A stretch of 64,000 nt of DNA from the NCBI GenBank assembly GCA_964457365.1, contig CAYWFP010000004.1:1-64000 (forward strand). Reading direction: 5' to 3'. Positions 40,654 to 49,293 of this stretch are shown piece by piece. The stretch comes from CAYWFP01 sp964457365. GTDB lineage: Bacteria > Planctomycetota > SZUA-567. Positions within the stretch are counted from its first letter, which is position 1. Each line of letters opens with the position of its first letter. The position numbers were made by a program, and so were the translations under genes. Under the pieces are notes generated by a model. It had not been told where the DNA came from, did no database searches, and was given only the letters and a program-made list of their open reading frames with translations.

Positions 40654-41547
40654 ATGGCCAAGCGTGGCGGAGTGCTTGCCCGCCGAGCCGGAAGTTGTCC
40701 GGCCATCGCACTTTACGGCGCCGGCGCGCCCCGGCATCTGGCGATTCACAAGAATCCCGGGCTGGAGATCGTGGTTATCGAGAATGGTTCGGCCGAGTGG
40801 CAGATCGAGGATCGTGTCGAAGAGGTGCCGCCGGGATCGGTCTTCTTCAGTCTCCCGTGGCAGGCGCACGGCAACCCCACCGCTGCCGAACGCACCAGCC
40901 AGCTCCATTTCGTCGTCATCCGTTTCGACCGCGAGTACGACGAACCGTCCGAGACGTTCCGCTTCCATCCCTGGCTGGATTTCGACGCGGCGGCAACACG
41001 GAGGTTGCGGCGGGTGCTCCTGAAGACCCATCGCCACACCTGGCGCGCGACGGCGAATCTGCAATGGCTGCTGCCGGCGACGGTGCGCGAACTCAAGGTG
41101 CCCGGCCCCGAACACGAGGCGCTGGCGAAGAGCCTGCTGCGCGGGGTGATCGTCGAGCTCGCCCGGTCTATCTTCGCTGGCGAGCCGGCCCGGCCGGAAA
41201 CGCCCGATACGCTGCGGCGCGTCGCGCAGTTCGGCGAAGCACTGGTGCTGCGCTGCGGCGAGCCGTGGACGCTGGCGGAGATGGCGCACGCGTGCCGCCT
41301 GGGGCGGACCCAGTTCGGCGCGCTCTTCAAGAAGCGGTTCGGCGACAACCCGACGGTTTATCTGAACCGCGTGCGTATCGAGCGCGCAAAAAGGCTGCTC
41401 TTGACCACCAACGANNNNNNNNNNTCGATCACACAGATCGCTCTGGCCTGCGGCTTTTCCTCGAGCCAGTACTTCGCCAACACCTTCAAGCGCTATGCCC
41501 GGATCAGCGCGCGGGACTATCGCAAGCGGCACGGCCGGAAGCGATGA
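40654..41547 (+). CDS. AraC-family transcriptional regulator (contains a sequence gap)
   Basis: 297 codons as given, ATG 5 nt after AGGAG. An N-terminal cupin-like sensing domain (LEIVVIENGSAEWQIED; PPGSVFFSLPWQAHGNP) precedes two helix-turn-helix motifs (WTLAEMAHACRLGRTQFGALF and SITQIALACGFSSSQYF). Ten N (41415-41424) lie between the HTHs; typical family spacing predicts about one or four bases there, so the frame is fortuitous or close to it. It probably controls the divergent URO-D gene. Confidence 0.9.
   Translation: MAKRGGVLARRAGSCPAIALYGAGAPRHLAIHKNPGLEIVVIENGSAEWQIEDRVEEVPPGSVFFSLPWQAHGNPTAAERTSQLHFVVIRFDREYDEPSETFRFHPWLDFDAAATRRLRRVLLKTHRHTWRATANLQWLLPATVRELKVPGPEHEALAKSLLRGVIVELARSIFAGEPARPETPDTLRRVAQFGEALVLRCGEPWTLAEMAHACRLGRTQFGALFKKRFGDNPTVYLNRVRIERAKRLLLTTNXXXXSITQIALACGFSSSQYFANTFKRYARISARDYRKRHGRKR
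41415..41424. other. Assembly gap (10 N)
   Basis: Ten unresolved bases inside the AraC-family gene. Confidence 0.99.
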
Positions 41548-41550
41548 CAC

Positions 41551-43737
41551 CTACACGCGTTTGAGCTTGGCCATGTCGAGATGCAAGAGCTTCGTTCCGC
41601 CGACGAAGAACTGCACCACCGCCTGCGTCGGGCTCGCCGAGAGCACCTTGCCGCGGCCGAAGGTGGCGTGTTCGACATGGTCCCCGGCCTTGAACGGCAG
41701 CGGCAGCTTTTCTTTCTTCTTCAGGCGCGGCGGCGGGGCGTCGTCGTGGAAGGGGACGATGTCGTCGCCGAGTTCGGCGAACGGTTCGTCCTCGTCCTCG
41801 GCTTCGGGCATGCCGTAACCGAGCGGGTCGGCGTGGTCCTCGCACTCGACGAGGTCGGTCGGCAACTCCCGCAGAAAGCGGCTCGACGCCGCCGGTTCGA
41901 CCCGGCCGAAGGTCATGCGCTGGGCCGCGTGCGCCATGAAGAGCCGCCGCTGCGCCCGGGTGATGCCGACGTAGAAGAGCCGGCGCTCCTCCTCGCGCTC
42001 GGCGCTCATGCGCGCGTTGCTGTGCGGCAATAAACCTTCTTCGAGTCCGACGACGAAGACGACGGGGAACTCCAGCCCCTTGGCGCTGTGCAGCGTCATT
42101 AGCGAGAGCCGATCGGTGTCGGGTTCGTACATGTCGATATCCGCCACCAGCGCCACGTCCTCCAGGAACGCCGCCAGGTCCGCCTCCGGGTGCGCGGCCT
42201 CGAACTCGACCGCGCGCTGCAGCAGGCTCTCGAGGTTTTCCAGCCGCTCGTCCTCCTCCTCGCTCTCGAGTTGCGGGATCAGGCCCGAGTGCTCCAGCAC
42301 GGTCTTGACGCAGATCCCGACCGGCGCCAGCGGCGCGCTGCGCAGATGCCGGCACCAGCGCGCGAAAGCCGCCAGCTTCTTGGTCACGCGTTTGCCGTAG
42401 ATCTGCGCGAAATCCGGATCGCTCAGCAGCTCCAGCGGCGAGAGCGAGAGCGCCGCCGCGCGCTCCTCCAGGTACTCCAGCGTCTTCGGCCCGACCCCCG
42501 TCGGACGGCAACCGGCCATGCGCCGCAGCGCGACCGTATCGCGCGGATTGACCAGCGCCTTCAAATGCGCCAGGATATTCTTGATCTCCTTGCGGTCGTA
42601 GAAGCGCACCCCGCCGATGAGCTGGTACGGGAATCCCTCGTGCATCAACGCCTCCTCGAACGGCCGCGACTGCGCGTTGGTGCGGTAGAAGACCGCCATG
42701 CTCCCGAGCGCGTATCCTTCCGCGCGCAACGTCTCGATGCGCTCGCAGACCCACGCCGCTTCGCCACGGTCGTCCGGGAGCCGCGCCAGCACCGGCTGCT
42801 CATCGTCGGCGTTCTCGGTGAAGAGACTCTTCTCGATGCGGTCGTCGTTGTTGCGGATCAGTTCGTTCGCCATCTGCAGGATCGTCGGCGTCGAGCGGTA
42901 GTTCTGCTCGAGCCGGACGAGGCCGGCCTCGGGGAAATCCTTGCGGAACTCCATGATGTTGCGGTACTCCGCCCCGCGCCAACTGTAGATACTCTGGTCG
43001 GGATCGCCGGTGACGTGGACGTTGCCGGCTTCGTTGGCGAGCAGCCGCATCAGGCGATACTGCGTGTGGTTGGTGTCCTGGTACTCGTCGATGAGCAGGT
43101 ATTGAAAACGTTCGTGGTAACGCTCCTTCAGGCCGGGCACCTTCTGCAGCAGCTTCACCGTAAGCACCAGCAGGTCGTCGAAGTCAGCCGCGTTCATCGC
43201 GCGCAGGCGCTTCTCGTACTCCGCGTACAGCGAAGCGATCACCTCGTCGTCCCAGCCGCCCTCGCCGAATTCGTCGGGCGCCACCAGGTCGCACTTGGCG
43301 CGGCTGATACGCGCGAGCACGCGGCGGGGCTTGAAACGCTTGTCGTCGACGCGGCGGGCCTTGATGCACTCCTTCATCAGCCCTTCCTGGTCGGTCGTGT
43401 CGTAGATGGTGAAACGGCCGTCGCGGCCCTCGCCCAGCGCGTCCAGGTCGTACCGGAGAAAGCGCGCGCACATGGAGTGGAACGTCCCGATCCAGCGCGG
43501 GGCGCAGCCGGTCAACGCCTCGACCCGGCGCTGCATCTCGCCGGCGGCCTTGTTCGTGAAAGTCATCGCCAGGATCGCGCGCGGGTGCGTGCCGTGGCGG
43601 ATCAGGTTGGCGATGCGGCGGGTCACCACGCGCGTCTTGCCCGAACCGGCGCCGGCTACGACCAGCAGCGGCCCGTCGCGGTGGGCGACGGCCTGGGCTT
43701 GCGCGGGGGTGAGATCGTCCAGGATCGGATCGGCCAT
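41551..43737 (-). CDS. pcrA: UvrD/PcrA-type DNA helicase
   Basis: 728 aa from ATG 43737. Superfamily 1A motifs: Walker A GAGSGKT, DEYQDTN (Walker B), GDPDQSIYSWRGA, EQNYRST, SAKGLEFPVVFVVGLEEG and YVGITRAQ. A C-terminal Tudor-like tail (GDHVEHATFGRGKV) is typical of PcrA and interacts with RNA polymerase. It unwinds DNA 3'-5' in repair and replication. Complete. It lies 2 nt after the tatA stop. Confidence 0.95.
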   Translation of the reverse strand: MADPILDDLTPAQAQAVAHRDGPLLVVAGAGSGKTRVVTRRIANLIRHGTHPRAILAMTFTNKAAGEMQRRVEALTGCAPRWIGTFHSMCARFLRYDLDALGEGRDGRFTIYDTTDQEGLMKECIKARRVDDKRFKPRRVLARISRAKCDLVAPDEFGEGGWDDEVIASLYAEYEKRLRAMNAADFDDLLVLTVKLLQKVPGLKERYHERFQYLLIDEYQDTNHTQYRLMRLLANEAGNVHVTGDPDQSIYSWRGAEYRNIMEFRKDFPEAGLVRLEQNYRSTPTILQMANELIRNNDDRIEKSLFTENADDEQPVLARLPDDRGEAAWVCERIETLRAEGYALGSMAVFYRTNAQSRPFEEALMHEGFPYQLIGGVRFYDRKEIKNILAHLKALVNPRDTVALRRMAGCRPTGVGPKTLEYLEERAAALSLSPLELLSDPDFAQIYGKRVTKKLAAFARWCRHLRSAPLAPVGICVKTVLEHSGLIPQLESEEEDERLENLESLLQRAVEFEAAHPEADLAAFLEDVALVADIDMYEPDTDRLSLMTLHSAKGLEFPVVFVVGLEEGLLPHSNARMSAEREEERRLFYVGITRAQRRLFMAHAAQRMTFGRVEPAASSRFLRELPTDLVECEDHADPLGYGMPEAEDEDEPFAELGDDIVPFHDDAPPPRLKKKEKLPLPFKAGDHVEHATFGRGKVLSASPTQAVVQFFVGGTKLLHLDMAKLKRV

Positions 43738-43739
43738 GA

Positions 43740-44003
43740 TCAACCGGCCGGCTCGTCACCGGCGTCGTTCGTATTCGTCTCGGGGTCCGCGGCGGCCGGC
43801 GTATCCGCGTCTTCGTTTTCGACGGCGTGGTTGACTTCGTCGGTCACCTCGCGCATGCCCTGCTTGAACTCCACGAGACTGCGCCCGATCGACCGGGCGA
43901 TGGACGGCAGCCGCTTGCCGAAGAGCAGCAGGCCGAGGATGGCGACGGCGATGATCTCGATCGGGCCGGGCGTCCACATGGCGGGGGTGAAAATGGAAAA
44001 CAT
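43740..44003 (-). CDS. tatA: Twin-arginine translocase subunit TatA/E
   Basis: 87 aa. N-terminal membrane helix (PIEIIAVAILGLLLFGKRLP) with the FG-x-LP hinge, amphipathic helix (IARSIGRSLVEFKQGMREV) and a low-complexity acidic tail. It forms the Tat channel. tatB and tatC are not in the window. The start is 44003; it is preceded by GAGAGG. Confidence 0.9.
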   Translation of the reverse strand: MFSIFTPAMWTPGPIEIIAVAILGLLLFGKRLPSIARSIGRSLVEFKQGMREVTDEVNHAVENEDADTPAAADPETNTNDAGDEPAG

Positions 44004-44107
44004 GGGCTCCTCTCCGGCGGCTGCTTCGGGCCGCCACACCGGTATTATAGATATTTCGCCCGCGGCGAACAAGCCCGTGTCCGCGGATCCGCGGCAAACT
44101 TCTCAAC

Positions 44108-44506
44108 TCACCGCTTGGTCTTGAAGTTGAGCCTGGTCTGGCCCACCTGCTTGGCGATATCCAGCACGCCCACCAGCGCGCCCGAAGGCGCGTCGCGATC
44201 GGTCTTCAGGTGCAGCACCGGATCCTTGTGCTTCGCGCGCAACGCCTTCAGCCGCGCGGGGAACTGCTCCAGCGTCACCTTCTCGCGCTCGAGGTAGATC
44301 GTCCCGTCGTGGTGGATGACCAGTTCGATGGTCTTGACTTCCGGCACCTCCTCGCTGGCGCCCCTGGGCAGGTTGACCGAAACCCCGCCCTCGCGCTCGA
44401 ACTTGGCCGAGAGCAAGACGAAGATGACCAGCAGGAACAGCACGTCGATGAGCGAGGTGATGTTGATCACCGGGCCGCGCGCGCGTCGTTTGAGAGCGAA
44501 CTGCAT
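44108..44506 (-). CDS. exbD: ExbD/TolR biopolymer transport protein
   Basis: 132 aa. One membrane helix with the functional Asp (NITSLIDVLFLLVIFVLL, Asp near 21) and a periplasmic domain ending in VGVLDIAKQVG. With ExbB it converts proton flow into force for outer-membrane transport. Gene lies 13 nt after exbB. No TonB gene is adjacent. Confidence 0.93.
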   Translation of the reverse strand: MQFALKRRARGPVINITSLIDVLFLLVIFVLLSAKFEREGGVSVNLPRGASEEVPEVKTIELVIHHDGTIYLEREKVTLEQFPARLKALRAKHKDPVLHLKTDRDAPSGALVGVLDIAKQVGQTRLNFKTKR

Positions 44507-44519
44507 GCCGCCGCCTCCG

Positions 44520-45179
44520 TTACACCCCGTCGCCGGCCGCCGGTTCCGCGCGCAGGCGCAGCATCAGGCGTACCGCGTAGCGCTCCATCTCCAGCGCCAT
44601 GTCGTCCACCCGGCGCGAGAACCAGGTGAAGGCCACGTAGGCGGGGATGGCCACGATCAGACCGGCGATGGTGGTCACCAGCGCCTCGCTGATCCCGCCC
44701 GAGAGCGCCCCGGCCTCGCGCACGCCCACCGCGGCGATCTTGCGGAATACTTCGTACATGCCCAGCACCGTGCCCAGCAGACCCAGCAGCGGCGCGATGG
44801 CCGCGATGATCTCCAGCGCCAGCACCCCGCGCGAGATGTCGTGCGCCGCGCGCCGCCCGGCACTCTCCACCAGCGCCTCGGCCTCCTCCCGGCGGATCTG
44901 GCGGGTGACGATCACCGTCAGCAGTACCTCGGCGAAGGCCCCGCCAACCTGGCGGCAGGTAGCCACGGCCGCGTCGATGTCGCCACGCGGGCGCAGCGAC
45001 TCCGCCAACTCCACCAGCGTCGCCGGCAGCATCACCCGCCGCCTCAGCATCAGCGCGCAGTAGATCGCGTAGCCCACCGTCGCCACCGAGAGGGCGATGA
45101 TGACGTAGAGGATCACGCCGCCCTGCTCGAGCAGGGTCGCCACCGTCATCACCGGCAATTCCGCCGTTTCCGCCTCCAT
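44520..45179 (-). CDS. exbB: ExbB/TolQ proton channel subunit
   Basis: 219 aa with three membrane helices. The characteristic segment ALEIIAAIAPLLGLLGTVLGMYEVF and TTIAGLIVAIPAYVAFTWF mark MotA/TolQ/ExbB proteins. It works with ExbD next to it. Lies 37 nt after thiE. Confidence 0.93.
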   Translation of the reverse strand: MEAETAELPVMTVATLLEQGGVILYVIIALSVATVGYAIYCALMLRRRVMLPATLVELAESLRPRGDIDAAVATCRQVGGAFAEVLLTVIVTRQIRREEAEALVESAGRRAAHDISRGVLALEIIAAIAPLLGLLGTVLGMYEVFRKIAAVGVREAGALSGGISEALVTTIAGLIVAIPAYVAFTWFSRRVDDMALEMERYAVRLMLRLRAEPAAGDGV

Positions 45180-45216
45180 AAATACTCCTCGTTTCCCTGT
45201 CTCCCGCCGACGCCGG

Positions 45217-46281
45217 CTACGCCACGCCCGTACTCGCGACCAGCCTCTCCTTGAACCAGGCCGCCTCCGCGGCGATGTCGCGCGCGCCGATGATGGCGGT
45301 GCAGACGGCGACCGCGCGCGCGCCCGCGGCGATCACCTCCGGCAGCGTCCGACGATTGACCGCGCCAATACAGAAATACGGCAGCGCGTTCCATGCCGCC
45401 ACCCAGCGAACGCAGTCGAGTCCCACAGGAGCCCTGTGCTTCTTGGTGTCGGTCGCGTATACCGGGCCCGCGCCGATATAGTCCGCGCCCTCGGAGAAGG
45501 CGCGCTCGGCCCATTCCCGTGCGGCGGTGCTGCGGCCGATAACGCGATCGCGCCCGACAAGCCGCCGCACGAGGTGTATGGGCAGGTCTCCCCACCCGGT
45601 ATGCACCCCGTCGGCATCGACGAGATCCACCAGGTGCGCGCGGTCGTTCAAGAGGAACAGCGCTCCGCCTTCGCGGCAGATCGCGGCGAGTTCGCGCGCG
45701 CGCGCGTAGAAGGCGCCGTCCTCGAGTTCCTTCTCGCGCATCTGGATGATATCCGCCCCGCCGGCAACCGCCTCGCGCGTGACCGTCACCGCGTCGGCCG
45801 ACGCGAGCGACTCGGTCACCAGGACATACAACCGCGCCTGCGCGAGCCGCGCGAACCGGTTCGCGGTCGATAAGGCCCGCGCTTCGATCTCGTAAACGGC
45901 GTAGCGCAGTTTCTCGAACCGCGCGGCCGCCTCGGTGTCGACGATCTTGCCGTACTCTTCCAGCGCGCGCAATGCTTCCGGCAACCGCTTCAGCGCCGCC
46001 CGGGCCACTGCCGCCTCGTCCGCGCGCGTCGCTTCGCCGTCCGTCGTCGCATCGGCGCCCGCATCGCCGGCGGTGTCGCGGAAATCCGCGCGCGTCATGC
46101 CTTCCGGCAGCGCCGCCGGCAGCATCTTCTCCGCCGCGACCAACTCGTGCCGCAGCTCTTTCAAGCGCCGGCAGAGAGCTGCGTCGTCGCGGACGAAGCG
46201 CGCGTATTCCTCGACCACGCGGAACGCTTCACGCGCGCGGTTTAGATTCGCGTCCAGAATGCGCCACGCGCCACGGTTCAT
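45217..46281 (-). CDS. thiE: ThiD2-ThiE fusion (thiamine phosphate synthase)
   Basis: 354 aa from ATG 46281, overlapping the upstream DUF4254 stop by 4 nt (ATGA). The N-terminal 150 residues (RILDANLNRAREAFRVVEEY) match the ThiD2 family of hydroxymethylpyrimidine-phosphate kinases, which often precede ThiE. The ThiE half has IQMREKELEDG, LLNDRAHLVDLVDADGVHTG, GADYIGAGPVYATDTKK and FCIGAVN. It joins HMP-PP with thiazole phosphate to give thiamine phosphate. Other thi genes are not here. Confidence 0.9.
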   Translation of the reverse strand: MNRGAWRILDANLNRAREAFRVVEEYARFVRDDAALCRRLKELRHELVAAEKMLPAALPEGMTRADFRDTAGDAGADATTDGEATRADEAAVARAALKRLPEALRALEEYGKIVDTEAAARFEKLRYAVYEIEARALSTANRFARLAQARLYVLVTESLASADAVTVTREAVAGGADIIQMREKELEDGAFYARARELAAICREGGALFLLNDRAHLVDLVDADGVHTGWGDLPIHLVRRLVGRDRVIGRSTAAREWAERAFSEGADYIGAGPVYATDTKKHRAPVGLDCVRWVAAWNALPYFCIGAVNRRTLPEVIAAGARAVAVCTAIIGARDIAAEAAWFKERLVASTGVA

Positions 46282-46955
46282 GCCGGCTCCCGTGACGCGC
46301 CCGCGCGTTTCGTCCCCGCGAGATAGGGGTTCGTCGCCGCGTCGTTGTACATCTTGAACTGGCGGTACAGCTTCATCGTCTTGCGCCCGGCGAAGAGATC
46401 GTCCAGCAACTCCGCGAGCGCCCGGGTCAAGTCCGCTCGCTGCGCGGCCAGGATCGCGGCGCGCTCGCGGCAGCGCGCCCGGTGCGCCTCGTCGACGTCG
46501 GCGCGTTCGGCCTGGACGTTCATGTGAAAGACCTTCAGCGAGAGGATCGAGAGGCGGTCGATGATGCCGCCGGGCGTCTCGCTGTTCCAACGGGCCTGCG
46601 CGGGCGGTTCGGCCCCTGCTTCCAGCAACATCGCCGTCAAGGCGTTGTCGAGTTGCTCGATGTAATCGTTGCGCTCCTGGTTCAGCACGTCGATGCGGCG
46701 TTTCACCGCGGCAATGACCGTATCGCCGGCGGCGGGATCGCGCGCCTTGTCCTCCTCGTGCCACAGCAGGACGTTACGCTTGTGCTGCGCGAAGACGAGC
46801 GCGGCGAACGACTCCTTCGGCGCCTCCGCGGCGAAGATCGCCTCCGCGTTCTCGGGCGTGCCGTCGGACCCGTGCCAGCGTGTCGTCCACTCCGCCTGGA
46901 CCCGCGCGAGCGCGTCGGCGTCAGGTCGATTCTTCCGCATGACCGTGATGCACAT
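46278..46955 (-). CDS. DUF4254 family protein
   Basis: 225 aa from ATG 46955 (GGAG 6 nt upstream). The family pattern is strong: HKRNVLLWHEEDKARDP, KRRIDVLNQERNDYIEQLD, WNSETPGGIIDRLSILSLK and YRQFKMYNDAATNPYL. Function unknown; the family occurs in Bacteroidota and PVC groups. The coupled thiE may be coincidence. Own promoter at 46990-47017. Confidence 0.88.
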   Translation of the reverse strand: MCITVMRKNRPDADALARVQAEWTTRWHGSDGTPENAEAIFAAEAPKESFAALVFAQHKRNVLLWHEEDKARDPAAGDTVIAAVKRRIDVLNQERNDYIEQLDNALTAMLLEAGAEPPAQARWNSETPGGIIDRLSILSLKVFHMNVQAERADVDEAHRARCRERAAILAAQRADLTRALAELLDDLFAGRKTMKLYRQFKMYNDAATNPYLAGTKRAGASREPA

Positions 46956-46989
46956 GTCGTTCTCCGAAACCGGTTCGTCGCGGATATTC

Positions 46990-47017
46990 AGTATAGCCAA
47001 ATGGCCGCCACTATCAA
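46990..47017 (-). promoter_or_regulatory. Promoter of the DUF4254-thiE-exbBD operon
   Basis: Minus strand: TTGATA (47017-47012), 16 nt, TATACT (46995-46990). Confidence 0.55.
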
Positions 47018-47053
47018 GACGACGCGCACGCGTCGACATGCGCGGGTCGACGC

Positions 47054-47082
47054 TTGACTTCCCCATCGCGGCGTTCTATGAT
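47054..47082 (+). promoter_or_regulatory. Promoter of the ftrB operon
   Basis: TTGACT (47054-47059), 17 nt, TATGAT (47077-47082), 40 nt before the start codon. Confidence 0.65.
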
Positions 47083-47123
47083 GAGGACATGTCGACACGC
47101 GTTGCTGTTCGGAAAAGAGGCTC

Positions 47124-47423
47124 ATGAATCTCAACGACGAAGAACAGGCGGTCTACGAGCGAATCAAGACCTTCGCCGAAGAGAAAGGTTACGCGCTCAA
47201 TCCGGACGGGGAGCTGGTCGAACGCGTCGTCCGCGGCCTGGTCAAGCGCAAGGAGAAGGCGGGCGAATACTACTGTCCCTGCCGCATGACGACGGGAAAA
47301 CCCGAGGCGGACAGGAAGATCATCTGCCCCTGCGATTATCACGAAGAGGAACTGCGGGAGAAGGGCATCTGCCACTGCCGGCTGCTGATCGACCCGAACC
47401 ATCCGGCCCAGGCTTCCGCATAG
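47124..47423 (+). CDS. ftrB: Ferredoxin-thioredoxin reductase catalytic subunit
   Basis: 99 aa. The cysteine pattern YYCPCR, IICPCDYH, CHCRLL gives the 4Fe-4S ligands and the redox-active disulfide. The family passes electrons from ferredoxin to thioredoxin. No variable subunit or thioredoxin gene is next to it, as in many non-photosynthetic bacteria. First gene of an apparent operon with the PhoU protein 16 nt downstream. Confidence 0.92.
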   Translation: MNLNDEEQAVYERIKTFAEEKGYALNPDGELVERVVRGLVKRKEKAGEYYCPCRMTTGKPEADRKIICPCDYHEEELREKGICHCRLLIDPNHPAQASA

Positions 47424-47439
47424 CGCGAAAGGGACGTCC

Positions 47440-48315
47440 GTGCCGCACAGACTGGCCATCCAGAAGCTCAAGAGCGATATCGTCGCCATGGGGGAGATGA
47501 GCGAGTACGCGCTCATGACCGCGATCATGAGTCTGCTCGACCGCGACACCGACCTGGCATGCTTCGTCCTGGACTACGACCGCGAGATCGACGAAATGGA
47601 GCTCAAGATCGACCGCGCCTGCTCTGACCTGCTGCACACCAATAACCTTACCCACGACGAGGTCGGCTTCGTCATGGCCGCGTCCAAGATCAACAACGAC
47701 ATCGAACGTATCGGCGACCTGGCGTGCGAGATCTGTCAACACGTGCTTTTTCTGGTACGCGAGCGCAGCGTGCTGGCGCAGGTGGTCGATTTCAACACGT
47801 TGGTCGAACAGGCCGGCGAGATGATCCGCGAGAGCATCAACGCGCTGATGGAGAGCGATACGCGCCTGGCCTGGAAGATCATCGACGAACGCCTCTGTGT
47901 CGACGAGGAGATGCTGCTGGTCTTCCGCGAGCTGATGGACATGATGCGCACCGACCAGCGTACCGTCGAACGCTGCTGTCATATCCTCTTCATCGTCAAG
48001 TCGTTGCGCCGCGTGGCCGACCTGGCCGCCAACATCGCCGAGGAGGTGGTCCTCGTCTCCGAGGGCGTGGTCATCCGCCACCACATCCGCGAGTTCCATC
48101 CCGTCGACCCGCTCCCGAGCGGCGAGGAGGAGCAGATCGAATCCGGCGTCATGGCCCAGCGCCGAAGCCGCGAAGAGTTGAAGCGGGAGGATTCCAAGAC
48201 CCGCGTCATCTCGGTCAAGGACGTCGCCGCCGAGGCCGCCGACGGTCGCAGCAAGGCCGATAAGGCGCGCGAGAAACTGCTCAAGATGCGCGCCAAGAAG
48301 GCGCAACGGGCCTGA
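47440..48315 (+). CDS. PhoU-domain protein
   Basis: 291 aa from GTG 47440. Two PhoU-type three-helix modules (about 5-100 and 110-210; INNDIERIGDLACEICQHV and VKSLRRVADLAANIAEEVV carry the E/D-R-x-x-D metal sites). A Lys-rich tail of 75 residues follows. PhoU proteins regulate phosphate or anion transport. There is no pst gene nearby, so it may serve another transporter. Confidence 0.85.
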   Translation: MPHRLAIQKLKSDIVAMGEMSEYALMTAIMSLLDRDTDLACFVLDYDREIDEMELKIDRACSDLLHTNNLTHDEVGFVMAASKINNDIERIGDLACEICQHVLFLVRERSVLAQVVDFNTLVEQAGEMIRESINALMESDTRLAWKIIDERLCVDEEMLLVFRELMDMMRTDQRTVERCCHILFIVKSLRRVADLAANIAEEVVLVSEGVVIRHHIREFHPVDPLPSGEEEQIESGVMAQRRSREELKREDSKTRVISVKDVAAEAADGRSKADKAREKLLKMRAKKAQRA

Positions 48316-48317
48316 CC

Positions 48318-49292
48318 GTGCCGGACCAACCGGACCAACCGGACGCATCGCCCCCTCCCGATCCGCTGCGACGCATGCTGCGCAAAGCTATCCGCTCGGC
48401 GCTGAAGCGCGCGCAGCGCAAAGCGCAGAAGCTAGAAACCGAACTGGCCGCCTGCGCCGAGGCCGAGATGCATCGCCAGGCGGGCGAATTGATCAAGGCC
48501 AACCTCGCCGCCGTAGAGCGCGGCATGGACTCCGTCACCCTCTCCGACCTTTTCCACCCTGGTGGCGAGCGCGTCATTGCGCTCGATCCTTGCCTCAAGC
48601 CGATGGACAATGCGCGTCGATACTTCAAGAGATATCGGAAGCTGACCCGTGGCGAAGAGCGCATCCGGAAACAGTTGACGCGCTGCGGGGAGAACCTTAC
48701 AGCACTGGAAGACTTGCAGCAGCGCCTTGCCGCGTGGGAGGAAGAAACCGAGCCCGACGTATCGCTACCGCCAGAGCTGGCGGAAGAGGCCGAGCGCCTA
48801 GGCCTGCACCTTCCCGGCCTCGACGCCCAACCAGAGCCCAAGGCGGCCAAAGCGCCGCCGCGGGGCGTGCGGGTCTTCACCTCGCGCGACGGGATGACGA
48901 TCTACGTCGGCAAGGGCGCGCGCGAGAACGACGAATTGACGCTGCGCATCGCACGTGGCAACGAATGGTGGTTTCACGTGCAGCAGTACCATGGCTCGCA
49001 CGTCGTGGTCCGCGGCCGCTATCAGCCGGGAGGCGACGAGAAGGCGCCCGGCAAACGCGGGGCCAAGGAGAATCCGATGCCGCAGGAGACGCTGCTGGAC
49101 GCGGCGCACTTGGCCGTTCACTTCAGCAAGGCCCGTGGCGCCACCCGCGCGGAAGTGACGTATACGCAGGCCAAGAACGTCCGGAAGCGCAGAAAATCGC
49201 CGCCGGGCCAGGTGATCGCGCAGAACGCCCGGACGCTGTCGCTGCGCGTGGAGGAGACCCGTCTGGCGAGGCTCCTGGGGCGGGAAGGATAA
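48318..49292 (+). CDS. NFACT-R (DUF814) protein without NFACT-N domain
   Basis: 324 aa from GTG 48318, 3 nt after the PhoU stop. A coiled-coil middle (RKAIRSALKRAQRKAQKLET; KPMDNARRYFKRYRKL) and the NFACT-R domain (TSRDGMTIYVGKGARENDEL; WWFHVQQYHGSHVVVRG; AVHFSKARGATRAEVTYTQAK) are clear. Full RqcH/FbpA proteins have another 200+ residues at the N-terminus, which are absent. RqcH acts on stalled 50S subunits; this shorter form may act differently. Confidence 0.85.
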   Translation: MPDQPDQPDASPPPDPLRRMLRKAIRSALKRAQRKAQKLETELAACAEAEMHRQAGELIKANLAAVERGMDSVTLSDLFHPGGERVIALDPCLKPMDNARRYFKRYRKLTRGEERIRKQLTRCGENLTALEDLQQRLAAWEEETEPDVSLPPELAEEAERLGLHLPGLDAQPEPKAAKAPPRGVRVFTSRDGMTIYVGKGARENDELTLRIARGNEWWFHVQQYHGSHVVVRGRYQPGGDEKAPGKRGAKENPMPQETLLDAAHLAVHFSKARGATRAEVTYTQAKNVRKRRKSPPGQVIAQNARTLSLRVEETRLARLLGREG

Positions 49293-49293
49293 A

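Noticed and set aside
42190..44124. 644-codon open frame on the plus strand
   Set aside because: Antisense to pcrA and tatA.
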